Below, piece after piece: positions 36,636 to 45,713 of a stretch of DNA of 64,000 nt. Each line of letters starts with the position of its first letter. The first letter of the stretch is position 1. Below the pieces are notes generated by a model. The model searched no databases, had not been told where the DNA came from, and saw only the letters and a program-made list of their open reading frames with translations. Position numbers and translations under genes: made by a program. Source of the DNA: an uncultured Parvularculaceae bacterium (lineage in GTDB: Bacteria > Pseudomonadota > Alphaproteobacteria > Caulobacterales > Parvularculaceae); contig CAMYLZ010000032.1 of assembly GCA_947259375.1 (NCBI GenBank), forward strand, positions 193,501-257,500, written 5' to 3'.

Positions 36636-36666
36636 ATCGTAATATCTGTAGTCACTACAGGATCAA
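36636..36666 (-). promoter_or_regulatory. MerR-type promoter/operator of merT
   Basis: Read leftward: -35 TTGATC (36661-36666), a 19-bp spacer containing the perfect dyad CTGTAGT-C-ACTACAG (36646-36660), then -10 TACGAT (36636-36641). The long spacer with a central dyad is the hallmark of promoters activated by DNA distortion by MerR proteins. Confidence 0.85.
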
Positions 36667-36671
36667 GGCCA

Positions 36672-37070
36672 ATGGATGGATTTGAACTGACGATCGGGAA
36701 ATTGAGCGATCAAACCGGCGTGAAGATCGAGACCATCCGCTATTACGAGAAAATCGGGCTAATGCCAGCGCCGCCGCGGACGGAGAGCAGGCGCCGGATG
36801 TATAATAGCGCCCTCGCCGACCAGCTGCGCTTCATCCGGCGCGGCCGCGAGCTTGGGTTTTCCCTTGATGATATCCGCGCGTTGCTTGGGCTTGAGGATC
36901 GAAAACCCACTTGCGCGGAAGTGTTCGAAATCACGTCTGCGCATGTCGATTTGATCCGGACAAAGATCGCGGATCTCAAAAAGCTCGAAAAAACATTGTC
37001 GTCGGTGGCAAAGGAATGCAGCCGCAATAAAACCCCCGACTGCGCGATCATCAAGACGCTGTTCTCCTGA
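36672..37070 (+). CDS. merR: Mercury-responsive MerR regulator
   Basis: 132 residues. N-terminal winged helix (TIGKLSDQTGVKIETIRYYE) and a dimer helix, with metal-ligand cysteines at 81, 116 and 124 (TCAEV, ECSRNKTPDC). Their spacing matches the three Hg(II) ligands of classical MerR. It is divergent from merT across the dyad at 36646-36660 and should repress then activate it upon Hg binding. A longer ORF from 36456 has no start context and covers merT; it is rejected. Confidence 0.92.
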   Translation: MDGFELTIGKLSDQTGVKIETIRYYEKIGLMPAPPRTESRRRMYNSALADQLRFIRRGRELGFSLDDIRALLGLEDRKPTCAEVFEITSAHVDLIRTKIADLKKLEKTLSSVAKECSRNKTPDCAIIKTLFS

Positions 37071-37266
37071 GAGCATGCGCCTTTTCGGCTGACGCCAGAC
37101 CAGATTCAAGGTGTCTTTCTCTTGCTTTTCAGCGACTTCCGCTCATTTCAGGGGATGGGCGCCCAGCTTTATATTTTCTTAGTTTTAATGGGCTTGAACC
37201 CCCATAATTCAATTTTGGCAAACTTCACTCTTGCAATGACTTTGAAATTATTCTATTTCATTGGCT

Positions 37267-38106
37267 ATGACCCAACAACGCCAGGAACGACTAAAGCCCC
37301 TGCTTGACGACCTGCCGCCCGGCTATGTCGCCGACGCCGCCTGGCTGGTCGCGCGCGGCATCGACCGCAAATCGATCCTGCAATATGAGCAGCGCGGCTG
37401 GCTCGAAAAGCTCGCCCGCGGCGTCTACCGCAGGCCTGACACACACCGCGATGTTGGCGGCGCCGGCGACTGGCGCCGCCTCGTTCTCTCCTTGCAGCGC
37501 GTCATGGGATATGAGGTCCATGTGGGCGGCCGCACCGCCCTGTCGCTCCAGGGCTACGAGCATTATCTGAGCCTCGGCGAAACGGCGGCCCCCGTTTATC
37601 TTTATGGCGAAACGCCGCCCTGGCTCGCACGGCTGCCGAACGCAGATCGGTTCGAGACACGAACCTTAACCCTCTTCGGCGGATCCAAAACCGGCGTCGA
37701 CGGCATAAACAACGAAAAGCAATCATCCCCGTCACAACGACGATTGAACGAACTTATGGTTTCAACGCCCGAACGGGCGATCCTCGAACTCCTGAACGAG
37801 TTGCCTGTGGATGAAAGCTTTCACAACGCTGATATGGTGTTTGAAGGACTCGCCAACTTACGCCCGCGGCTACTCGAAACCCTGCTCAAGGAATGTCGCA
37901 GCGTGAAGGTAAAGCGCCTGTTCTTCGTCTTTGCCGACCGGCACGATCACGCCTGGAGACAATATCTGAACCCGGACGACTTTGATCTCGGATCGGGCCC
38001 GCGCGCGCTGGTCGAAGGCGGAAGGCTGCATCCACGCTACGCCATCACGGCGCCGCCGGAGTTGATAGACAACATGCAACGCCCTGAGTCTGAAGATGGC
38101 CCGTGA
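37267..38106 (+). CDS. abiEi: AbiEi-type antitoxin
   Basis: 279 residues from ATG 37267. The N-terminal wHTH (AAWLVARGIDRKSILQYEQRGWLEKLARGVYRRP) and the following domain (VHVGGRTALSLQGYEHYLSLG) fit the AbiEi family antitoxins of type IV toxin-antitoxin/abortive infection systems, which also bind their own promoter. The gene overlaps the AbiEii toxin by 11 bases. It probably stabilises the island and may give phage defence. The 195-bp upstream gap is AT-rich and holds the likely promoter. Confidence 0.88.
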   Translation: MTQQRQERLKPLLDDLPPGYVADAAWLVARGIDRKSILQYEQRGWLEKLARGVYRRPDTHRDVGGAGDWRRLVLSLQRVMGYEVHVGGRTALSLQGYEHYLSLGETAAPVYLYGETPPWLARLPNADRFETRTLTLFGGSKTGVDGINNEKQSSPSQRRLNELMVSTPERAILELLNELPVDESFHNADMVFEGLANLRPRLLETLLKECRSVKVKRLFFVFADRHDHAWRQYLNPDDFDLGSGPRALVEGGRLHPRYAITAPPELIDNMQRPESEDGP

Positions 38107-39031
38107 AACCTATCTGGCGCAGGTGCGGCTGCTGATGCGCGTTCTGCCCGTCATCTCGACCGAATCCGCCTTCGCCCTGAAAGGCGGAACCGCGATCAAT
38201 CTATTTCATCGCGACATGCCGCGCCTGTCGGTCGATATCGACCTCGCCTATCTACCAATCGAGGATCGCGCAACGTCATTGAAAGCGATCAACGACGCGT
38301 TTGACCGGCTCACGTCGCAAATCAACAAGCTGCCCGGCGTCAGCGCTCGGCGCATCGCCGGCGGCGGGGCCGGCGACACGCGCATCCTCGCAAATGCAGA
38401 CGGCGTGACCGTCAAGATCGAGACCTCGCCCGTCATGCGCGGCGCGGTCGGCGAGCCGCGCCTGATGCGCACGGAAACCTCAGTCGAAGACGCTTTCGGT
38501 TTCGTCGAAACGAACGTCGTTTCCTTTGAAGATCTCTACGCCGGAAAGCTGCACGCCGCGCTCGATCGCCAGCACCCGCGAGATTTGTTCGACGTCAAGC
38601 TCCTATATGAAAACGAAGGCCTTACCGACGACCTCTTCCACGTATTTCTCGTTTACGCCGCCTGTTCCAGCCGCCCTATTCATGAACTCTTGGCGCCAAA
38701 TGAAAAAGACGTCTCTGAGGAATTCACACGCGAATTCGCCGGCATGACTGCAGAACCGGTCGACTGCAATGCGCTTACTGCGGCGCGTGGACGACTGATC
38801 GGCGATATCCAGGCGCGCCTCAACGGACCCGCCGCCGACTTCCTGAAGGGCCTGCAATCGGGCGAACCGGATTTCACGCTTGTCGGTTTGCCGCAGGCTG
38901 CGGACCTGCCTGCGATAAAATGGAAAATTTTGAATCTGAAGAAGTTGATGGCGGACAATCCGGAAAAGCATCGCAAGCAAACTGATACGCTCTATGAACT
39001 CATCAGCGCCAACACGCGCCTGCAGCAATGA
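38096..39031 (+). CDS. abiEii: AbiEii nucleotidyltransferase toxin
   Basis: 311 residues. DNA polymerase beta-like nucleotidyltransferase with GGTAINLF followed by SVDIDLAYLP, i.e. the GG and DxD catalytic elements, and later KIETSP and DLYAGKL, typical of the AbiEii/MenT group. These enzymes transfer nucleotides to RNA targets (tRNA in MenT) and halt growth. It overlaps abiEi, so it is translationally coupled with its antitoxin. Confidence 0.9.
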   Translation: MARETYLAQVRLLMRVLPVISTESAFALKGGTAINLFHRDMPRLSVDIDLAYLPIEDRATSLKAINDAFDRLTSQINKLPGVSARRIAGGGAGDTRILANADGVTVKIETSPVMRGAVGEPRLMRTETSVEDAFGFVETNVVSFEDLYAGKLHAALDRQHPRDLFDVKLLYENEGLTDDLFHVFLVYAACSSRPIHELLAPNEKDVSEEFTREFAGMTAEPVDCNALTAARGRLIGDIQARLNGPAADFLKGLQSGEPDFTLVGLPQAADLPAIKWKILNLKKLMADNPEKHRKQTDTLYELISANTRLQQ

Positions 39032-39116
39032 CATTGTCGCTATTCGATGCGCAAGAGCCGTTAGCGCAGCGTGTTCGAAGTCCCGACCGCAGGGCTACCG
39101 ACACGCTTCGCGAATA

Positions 39117-39136
39117 GGCCGCCGTATCAGGCGGTC
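39117..39136 (+). terminator. Weak hairpin downstream of abiEii
   Basis: Seven-base-pair arms 39117-39123 and 39130-39136 with a six-base loop, followed by a short pyrimidine-rich stretch but no clean T run. Possibly the abiE terminator. Confidence 0.35.
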
Positions 39137-39287
39137 TCCTTGTTATGGCTACTTTGCCAATAATCCTGCCCTTGCGGCGCAATAAATGTCGGTCAGTTGC
39201 AAAGATCTGGTGGAATAAAAACCTAATGGGTGTCCTGAAATCGACTATGTTTTCGTGATCGCCTTCGGCTATTTCGGCGACCGACTC

Positions 39288-39876
39288 TCACCATCTGACC
39301 GCCATGGGATCGCGCGGGACGCCGTCGACAATAATTTCATAGTGCAGGATGACGGCGTTCGCGTTGCCTGTGCTGCCGGTGCGGCCGATCACCTCGTCCA
39401 TTCGCACTCGATGGCCGGCATGAAGATTGGATGAATAAGACGACAGATGTCCGTAACGAGTCTGCACACGGCCGTTGTGGCGGATCAAGATCATATTGCC
39501 GTAACCGCCCGCGACACGCAATTCTTCCACGACGCCGTCGCCGGCGGCGTAAACCGCATGCGGATGACCCGTTGAGAGATCAATGCCGTTATGACGACCG
39601 GCGCGATCGTGGCGTCGGCCGAAACCGGAAGAAAAACAGGCCCGCCGCACCGGCGATGTGCGTAATTGGTTCGTAACCTATGACATGCTTTTTACGATCA
39701 ACCGGCGGCGCGTTGTCGATGTGATCGCCGTTGCAAAGATGCAAGACTGTCGCAAATACTCCGGAAGAGGACGCCGAAGAAGGCGGCCCCGATGACGACG
39801 GCGCCGTGACGCAAGCGGTGAGGATGACGGTCAGGCCCGCGATAATCGCCAGTCTAAAACTTCGCATTCCCTGCAT
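39288..39876 (-). pseudogene. M23 metallopeptidase lipoprotein, frameshifted
   Basis: Two adjoining frames make one gene. The upstream frame has a lipoprotein signal (lipobox LTAC) and a short linker ending GYEPITHIAG. The downstream frame carries a LytM domain: SSGFGRRHDRAGRHNGIDLS, YGNMILIRHNG, RYGHLS and LHYEI near the end, holding the H-x(n)-D and HxH-type zinc ligands (the last His of HLHYE appears as ILHYE). The frame change is near 39670-39690. A one-base indel in nature or in the read is equally possible. Family members cut peptidoglycan cross-links. Confidence 0.65.
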
Positions 39877-40051
39877 AGCCTATATATTCGACGATTAAAT
39901 TTGAACTTAGCGTGTCAAGAATATGGCGATGCCGTGAATTGCCTTATTGATGTGATTTCTTCGTCACCGCCTTGCTACGATTGGGGGAGCGAGGCAAAGC
40001 GCTTGCGCGTCATCCGCCGAACCCCAATATACGACAGATAAGGCTAATTTG

Positions 40052-40687
40052 ATGACGTCAACGCCGGAACAAAAAGCTCATTGGGAAACAATCTACGGCT
40101 CCAAATCGCCCGAAACCGTGAGCTGACGCCAGGAACGACCGGACGTTTCAATCGAATTTATTCATCGGGCCGAAATTGCACCCGACGCGACAATCCTCGA
40201 CGTCGGCGGCGGCGGCGCGACGCTGGCCGATCACCTTCTGGCCGAAGGACGGCGCTCGCTCGCTGTGCTCGATATTTCGGAAGCCGCCCTCGCCCATGCG
40301 CGCAAACGTCTTGGCCAAAATGCGAAGCGCGTGAAATGGATCACAGCGGACGTAACGACATGGGCGCCAGAGATCACCGTTGACTTCTGGCATGATCGCG
40401 CCGTCCTGCATTTTCTAACTGCACGTGCGGACCAGGAAGCCTATTTCCGTACATTGAAAAACACCTTGCGCCCCGGCGGCTGGGCCATGATTGCCGGCTT
40501 CGCGCCGGGCGGTCCGACCGAATGCAGCGGCCTGCCGATCGTGCAGCACGACGCTGACAGTTTGCAGAACCTACTGGGCGACGACTTCACGCTGATTGAA
40601 CAGCGCGACGAAACGCACAGGACGCCGTCGGGCGCGAAACAGGCCTTTCGGTATCATTTGTTTCGTCACACAGCGCAGACCCAATAA
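40052..40687 (+). pseudogene. SAM-dependent methyltransferase interrupted by an in-frame TGA
   Basis: A single frame from ATG 40052 encodes TPEQKAHWETIYGSKSPETVS, then TGA at 40124-40126, then RQERPDVSIEF and a class I methyltransferase domain (ILDVGGGGATLADHLLAEG, LDISEAAL, ADVTTWAP, HDRAVLHFLT, LRPGGWAMIAGF). In relatives the TGA position is normally Trp (VSWY), so TGG to TGA is the simplest reading, giving a nonsense mutation. No start codon after the stop restores the first motif. Confidence 0.75.
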
Positions 40688-40863
40688 GAACGTATGCTTC
40701 GTGATCGGAGCGACGAAAAGCCCGAACAGCTTCGCGGATCGCGCCTATTTCTTGTGAAAAAAAGGTATTTTACGAATGCTGCAATTCCCAGCAGCAGGAA
40801 CAGCACGAACAGGGTGATTATAATCGCCCCGCTTGCTCCCATCATGGCGCCGCTTTCCATCAT
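40666..40863 (-). CDS. Small single-pass membrane protein at the end of the Cus operon
   Basis: 65 residues from ATG 40863 (GGAGG five bases upstream). One membrane helix (GAIIITLFVLFLLLGIAAFV) follows a Met-containing start (MMESGAMMG) and precedes a basic cytoplasmic tail. Unknown family. It follows cusA in the same direction after ~80 bases and overlaps the 3' end of the opposing methyltransferase relic by 22 bases. Confidence 0.6.
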   Translation of the reverse strand: MMESGAMMGASGAIIITLFVLFLLLGIAAFVKYLFFTRNRRDPRSCSGFSSLRSRSIRSYWVCAV

Positions 40864-40944
40864 TTTATCCTCCGTTTCAGGTCTCCATAGAGATTGCCCA
40901 ACTTGTCCTGATAATATCTCATTCATCTCTCACATGCGCGGCAT

Positions 40945-43900
40945 TCATTCCGCTGGCGCCAGTCCGCCATGCGGAGAAGCGATGGAACGTGTCGCCAGCA
41001 CCCGGCGATTCCACAGAAAATAGACTGCGGGAATGACCACGAGGGCGAGAACTGTCGCGCTGACGATGCCGCCGATCATTGGCGCGGCGATGCGGCGCAT
41101 GACGTCGCCGCCTGCGCCGTGACCGTACATGATCGGCATAAGCCCGGCGAGGATCACTGCGAACGTCATCATGATCGGGCGCAAGCGTCGTAGCGCGCCC
41201 TTGACGATCGCTTGCGCAAAATGCGCTTCGTCTAGCGGCGCGCCTTCTTGCTCCGCTTTGGCGTTCGCCGCCGCGATCTCTTGTTTCAGATACATGATCA
41301 TCAAGACACCGATTTCGACGGCGACGCCGGCAAGCGCGATGAGCCCAACAGCGGAAGCCACGGATAAATTAAAGCCGAGCAGGAACATCAGCCACAGCCC
41401 GCCAACCAGCGCGAAAGGCAGCGATCCAAGAATAATCAGCACGTCCGACGCTTTTCTAAAATTCAGGAACAGCAGCAGCATGATGATGACAAGCATCGCA
41501 GGGCCGACCAGCGCAAAGCGCGCCTTCGCCCGTTGCATATACTCGTACTGACCCGACCAGGCGATGGAATAACCCGCCGGCAAGTCGACATTGTCGGCGA
41601 CTACGCGCCGCGCTTCGTCGACATAGGAACCGATATCGCGTCCCGCGATGTCCACATAAATCCAGCCATTGAGCCGGGCATTTTCACTGCGGATGACGGC
41701 CGGCCCTTCGCTGACGCGAATGTCCGTGATGCGGCCGAGTGGAATCTCTGCGCCCGACGCCGTCACGATCGGCAATTCGCGCAAGCGTTCGGGCGAATCG
41801 CGAATGTCGCGCGGGTAGCGCAGATTGATGGGATAGCGTTCGAGGCCCTCGACACTCTGGCTGACAGTCATGCCGCCGATCGCCGTCTTCACCACGTCTT
41901 GCACGTCTGCGATATTGAGCCCGAAGCGGGCCGCCGCCTCACGATTGATATCGACGTCGATAAAGCGTCCGCCGGTCACGCGCTCGGCGTAAACGGAGGA
42001 CGTTCCCGGCACGCCTTGCAGAACGCGTTCGATCTCGCGGCCGACCTCGCCGATAATATTGAGGTCGGGACCCGCAACCTTCACGCCGACCGGCGTTTTG
42101 ATGCCGGTCGCCAGCATGTCGAGCCGGTTCTTGATCGGCATGATCCAGACATTGGTGAGGCTCGGCACGTCGACCAAGGCGTTCAATTCAGCTTTGAGCG
42201 ACTCCATCGTAACCCCGGGCCGCCACTGATCGCGCGGCTTCAACTGGATCGTCGTCTCGATCATCGGCAGCGGCGCCGGGTCGGTCGCGGTCTCGGCCCT
42301 TCCCGCCTTGCCGTAAACGGTCTCGACTTCCGGGATCGTCATGATCAGCTTGTTCGTCTGCTGAACGACTTGGCTCACCTTGCCGGCGGAAATTCCCGGA
42401 TAGGCGCTCGGCATGTAAAGAAGATCGCCTTCATCGAGATCGGGCATGAATTCGCCGCCGATAAGGCTTGCCGGAATCGCCATGCTGGCGATGGCGACGC
42501 CCGCCGCCGCCAGGGTCATCCACGGGCGGCGCAAGGCGAGCCCGATGACGGGACGATAGCCGCGTGTCAGCAATCTGTTGATGGGATTCTCGTGCTCCGG
42601 GGCGATGCGTCCTCGCACGAGAAAGCCGATCAACACCGGCACAAGCGTTACAGACAGGATCGTCGCCGCCGCCATAGCGTAGGTTTTCGTAAAGGCGAGC
42701 GGCGAAAACAGGCGCCCTTCCTGCGCCTGCAGCGCGAAGATGGGGGTAAAGCTCAGCGTAATGATCAGAAGCGAGAAGAAGAGCGGCGGGCCGACCTCGA
42801 CGCAGGCATCGGCGATCAACCGCCAGCGGGTCGCCCCGCTTGCCGGATGTTCTTCCAGTTTCTTGTGGACGTTTTCGATCATAACGATGGTCGCATCGAC
42901 CATGGCGCCGATGGCGATGGCGATGCCGCCCAGCGACATAATGTTCGCGGTTATGCCTTGCACATTCATCACGATGAACGCGGCCAGAACACCGAGCGGA
43001 AGACTGATGACGACGACGAGAGCCGACCGCAAGTGATAGAGAAACAGCGCGCAGACCAGCGCAACGATAAGAAATTCCTCAAGCAGCTTTCCCTGCAAAG
43101 TCTCGACTGCGCGTTCGATGAGCTTCGAGCGGTCATAGGTCGTCACCAGTTCGACGCCTTCCGGCAGGCTCGCTTTCAGGGCCTTGAGTTTTTCCTTGAC
43201 GCCTTTGATCGTGGCTTCGGCATTGCCGCCGGCGCGCATGATGATGACGCCGCCAACCGCCTCGCCCTCGCCGTTCAGTTCGCCGATGCCGCGCCGCAGT
43301 TCCGGCCCAAGGCGGATATCGGCGACATCGCGCAGCAGAATCGGCGTGCCGGTCTCACTGACGCGCAACGGGATCCGTTCGAGATCGGCGATCGATTCCA
43401 CATAGCCGCCGGCGCGGACGATATATTCCGCTTCCGCCATTTCGACGACGCGGCCGCCGGTCTCCATATTGCCGCGCTCGACGGCGCGGCGAACGTCGAT
43501 GAGCGGGATGCCGAAAGACCTTAACCGGTTCGGATCGACGACAATCTGATATTGCTTTACCATGCCGCCGATCGCCGCGACTTCAGCGACGCCCTCAACG
43601 GTCTGGAGTTCGTACTTTAAAAACCAGTCCTGCACGGCGCGCAGATCGGCGAGATTGTGCCGACCTGTTCTGTCGACCAATGCATATTGATAGACCCAAC
43701 CGACGCCGGTGGCGTCGGGTCCGAGCGCCGGTTTTGCGCTATCGGGAAGCTGTGGCGCGACCTGGCTTAGATATTCGAGAACGCGCGAGCGCGCCCAGTA
43801 AAGGTCCGTGCCGTCTTCGAAGATAATGTAGACGTAGGAATCGTTGAAGAAGGAATAGCCGCGCACTGTCTTCGCGCCCGGTACTGCGAGCATCGCCGTC

Positions 43901-44109
43901 GCCAGGGGATAGGTGACCTGATCCTCAACCACCTGCGGCGCCTGGCCGGGATAGCTGGTTTTGACGATGACCTGCACATCGGAAAGATCCGGGATCGCGT
44001 CGAGCGGCGTCGAGCGCAGCGAAATAACGCCCGCGACCGCGAGGAAGAGAGCGCCCACAATAACGAGAAACCGGTTCTCGATTGAGCCGCGGATGATTTG
44101 GGAGATCAT
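40945..44109 (-). CDS. cusA: Cu(I)/Ag(I) RND efflux pump CusA
   Basis: 1054 residues, the usual length for heavy-metal efflux RND proteins. Twelve membrane helices and two large periplasmic loops. Typical stretches are TPLDAIPDLSDVQVIVKTSYPGQAP at the start (here given in part), GAMVDATIVMIENVHKKLE in helix 4, and Met residues in the periplasmic cleft region. It exports metal from the periplasm or cytoplasm through a tripartite complex with the CusB adaptor and CusC channel. The start overlaps the cusB stop (ATGA). Confidence 0.94.
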   Translation of the reverse strand: MISQIIRGSIENRFLVIVGALFLAVAGVISLRSTPLDAIPDLSDVQVIVKTSYPGQAPQVVEDQVTYPLATAMLAVPGAKTVRGYSFFNDSYVYIIFEDGTDLYWARSRVLEYLSQVAPQLPDSAKPALGPDATGVGWVYQYALVDRTGRHNLADLRAVQDWFLKYELQTVEGVAEVAAIGGMVKQYQIVVDPNRLRSFGIPLIDVRRAVERGNMETGGRVVEMAEAEYIVRAGGYVESIADLERIPLRVSETGTPILLRDVADIRLGPELRRGIGELNGEGEAVGGVIIMRAGGNAEATIKGVKEKLKALKASLPEGVELVTTYDRSKLIERAVETLQGKLLEEFLIVALVCALFLYHLRSALVVVISLPLGVLAAFIVMNVQGITANIMSLGGIAIAIGAMVDATIVMIENVHKKLEEHPASGATRWRLIADACVEVGPPLFFSLLIITLSFTPIFALQAQEGRLFSPLAFTKTYAMAAATILSVTLVPVLIGFLVRGRIAPEHENPINRLLTRGYRPVIGLALRRPWMTLAAAGVAIASMAIPASLIGGEFMPDLDEGDLLYMPSAYPGISAGKVSQVVQQTNKLIMTIPEVETVYGKAGRAETATDPAPLPMIETTIQLKPRDQWRPGVTMESLKAELNALVDVPSLTNVWIMPIKNRLDMLATGIKTPVGVKVAGPDLNIIGEVGREIERVLQGVPGTSSVYAERVTGGRFIDVDINREAAARFGLNIADVQDVVKTAIGGMTVSQSVEGLERYPINLRYPRDIRDSPERLRELPIVTASGAEIPLGRITDIRVSEGPAVIRSENARLNGWIYVDIAGRDIGSYVDEARRVVADNVDLPAGYSIAWSGQYEYMQRAKARFALVGPAMLVIIMLLLFLNFRKASDVLIILGSLPFALVGGLWLMFLLGFNLSVASAVGLIALAGVAVEIGVLMIMYLKQEIAAANAKAEQEGAPLDEAHFAQAIVKGALRRLRPIMMTFAVILAGLMPIMYGHGAGGDVMRRIAAPMIGGIVSATVLALVVIPAVYFLWNRRVLATRSIASPHGGLAPAE

Positions 44110-45713
44110 TGTACATCTCCCTTTTCACTGTCTTCGGCCATCGGCTCGATCATGCTGAGTTCGTAGCCAGTCGCTGTTTCACGAAACGCAAAGCGCACGG
44201 GCTCGCCAACCTTGACGCTCATGATGTTCATTCCGGGCGGCGCCTTGAAAGCCATCACCATCGACGGCCAACCGAGCTGCGGGACCGGATCGTGGTCGAT
44301 GGTGACGCTCTTTGCAGCCATATCCATCCCGACGATGCGGCCTTGCGCCTCGACGACCGGAGCGGCCGGCGCTGCGTGTCCGTCATGCTTCATGTCCGTG
44401 CCGGCCATCGACTCGCCGCCTACGTCATCGCTCAAATCTTCGTGCGACATGTCCATTCCGTCCATCGAGCTTTCTTCCGCCGGCATAGAGCCCGGTTCTG
44501 TATTCTGAGGCGGGACAAGACGCAGTAATCCGGAATCAAGACTCGCCTCAGAGTCGATCAGGAAATGGCTTTCGACGACGACGCGCTCGCCATCTTCAAG
44601 GCCAGCGAGCACTTCGACCTTGCCGTCGCTTTCCATGCCGGTCCTGACTTCCGCCGGGCGAAAACGCCCCTCGCCGAGAGCGAGGATGACGCGATCGCCC
44701 TTGCTCGACCGGATCACGGCGGACTGTGCGACGGCCAGCACGTTTTCTTTCGGCTCCGCCTTAATCGTGACGTTTGCGAACATGTTGGGTCGCAGCCGGT
44801 CGCCAGGATTGGGAAAGCGCAGTCGCACCTGAACCGTCCGCGTCATCATCTGTGCGGTCGGATAGACATAATCGACCTCCCCTTCCCAGCGTTCGCCGGG
44901 AAAGGCGGGCAGCGTCATCACGGCGCGGTCGCCTGCTTCGACCCAGGCGGCTTTTGTGTCGAACACGTCGGCGATGATCCAGACGTTGGAAAGATCGGCG
45001 AGGCGCATGGCCATATCGCTCGGTCGCAAATACATGCCTTCGCGCGCATTGAGCATGGCGACGACGCCCGCCTGCGGCGCCGTCACCGCAACGCGGCGCA
45101 TGGTCTTCCGTGTGCGCTTTAATTCCGCGATCTGATCGGCGCTCATGCCGAGCGCGGTCAGCCTTTCGGATGCGGCGCCGATCAACGCCGGCCGACTGAT
45201 CTTCAAGGCCTGGATGAATTCCGATTGGGCCGCGACAAGCGCCGGTGCGTAGAGCTCAAATAGAACCTCGCCTTCATCAACTTTCTCGCCGACCGCTTCC
45301 ACATGAAGCTTTTCGATCCAGCCTTCGGCGCGGACATGAATGTCGGAACGCGCCTCTTCGTCGATCATGACGGCGCCGACGGTGGTGATCTCGCGCGCTA
45401 TATCCTCGCACATAACGGCTTGGGTCTTGACGCCAATATTATTGACGACAGCGGGATCGATCTGGAGTGACGGTTCGCCGCCAGCATTCCCCCCGCCTTC
45501 ATAGACCGGGATCAGGTCCATCCCCATGGGCGATTTACCGGGCTCATCGCGACGATAGTTCGGGTCCATCGGCGCCACCCAATAAGCGATTTTGCGTTCG
45601 CCGCCCGAGGCGCCATCAGCGCCCGTTTCGTTTCCGTTTGATCGCAGGATAAGAAAGACGCCGGCGGCGCCAGCGATAATCAGTACTATGAATAAAATAC
45701 GCATTCTGGTCAT
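44106..45713 (-). CDS. cusB: Cus-type membrane fusion protein with HMBD and CusF-like domains
   Basis: 535 residues. One N-terminal membrane anchor, then a heavy-metal-binding motif (WVAPMDPNYRRDEPGKSPMGMDLIP), the barrel-sandwich/lipoyl and beta-barrel regions of an RND adaptor, a Met/His/Asp-rich linker (SSMDGMDMSHEDLSDD, DMKHDGHA) and a C-terminal CusF-like domain (GRIVGMDMAAKSVTIDHDP, WPSMVMAF). CusF is a separate periplasmic metallochaperone in E. coli; here it is fused, so delivery and adaptor roles are on one chain. ATG 45713 overlaps the cusC stop. Confidence 0.92.
   Translation of the reverse strand: MTRMRILFIVLIIAGAAGVFLILRSNGNETGADGASGGERKIAYWVAPMDPNYRRDEPGKSPMGMDLIPVYEGGGNAGGEPSLQIDPAVVNNIGVKTQAVMCEDIAREITTVGAVMIDEEARSDIHVRAEGWIEKLHVEAVGEKVDEGEVLFELYAPALVAAQSEFIQALKISRPALIGAASERLTALGMSADQIAELKRTRKTMRRVAVTAPQAGVVAMLNAREGMYLRPSDMAMRLADLSNVWIIADVFDTKAAWVEAGDRAVMTLPAFPGERWEGEVDYVYPTAQMMTRTVQVRLRFPNPGDRLRPNMFANVTIKAEPKENVLAVAQSAVIRSSKGDRVILALGEGRFRPAEVRTGMESDGKVEVLAGLEDGERVVVESHFLIDSEASLDSGLLRLVPPQNTEPGSMPAEESSMDGMDMSHEDLSDDVGGESMAGTDMKHDGHAAPAAPVVEAQGRIVGMDMAAKSVTIDHDPVPQLGWPSMVMAFKAPPGMNIMSVKVGEPVRFAFRETATGYELSMIEPMAEDSEKGDVQ

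Noticed and set aside
36629-36655. Upstream start for merT at 36655
   Set aside because: It lies inside the MerR operator and before the predicted transcription start.
40124-40126. Selenocysteine codon in the methyltransferase
   Set aside because: Aligned to Trp, not Cys, in relatives, and no convincing SECIS hairpin follows; nonsense mutation is simpler.
41533-43524. 663-codon plus-strand ORF
   Set aside because: Antisense to cusA; its frame is open because of the GC-rich codon pattern of cusA and it encodes an Arg/Asp/His-rich chain without domains.
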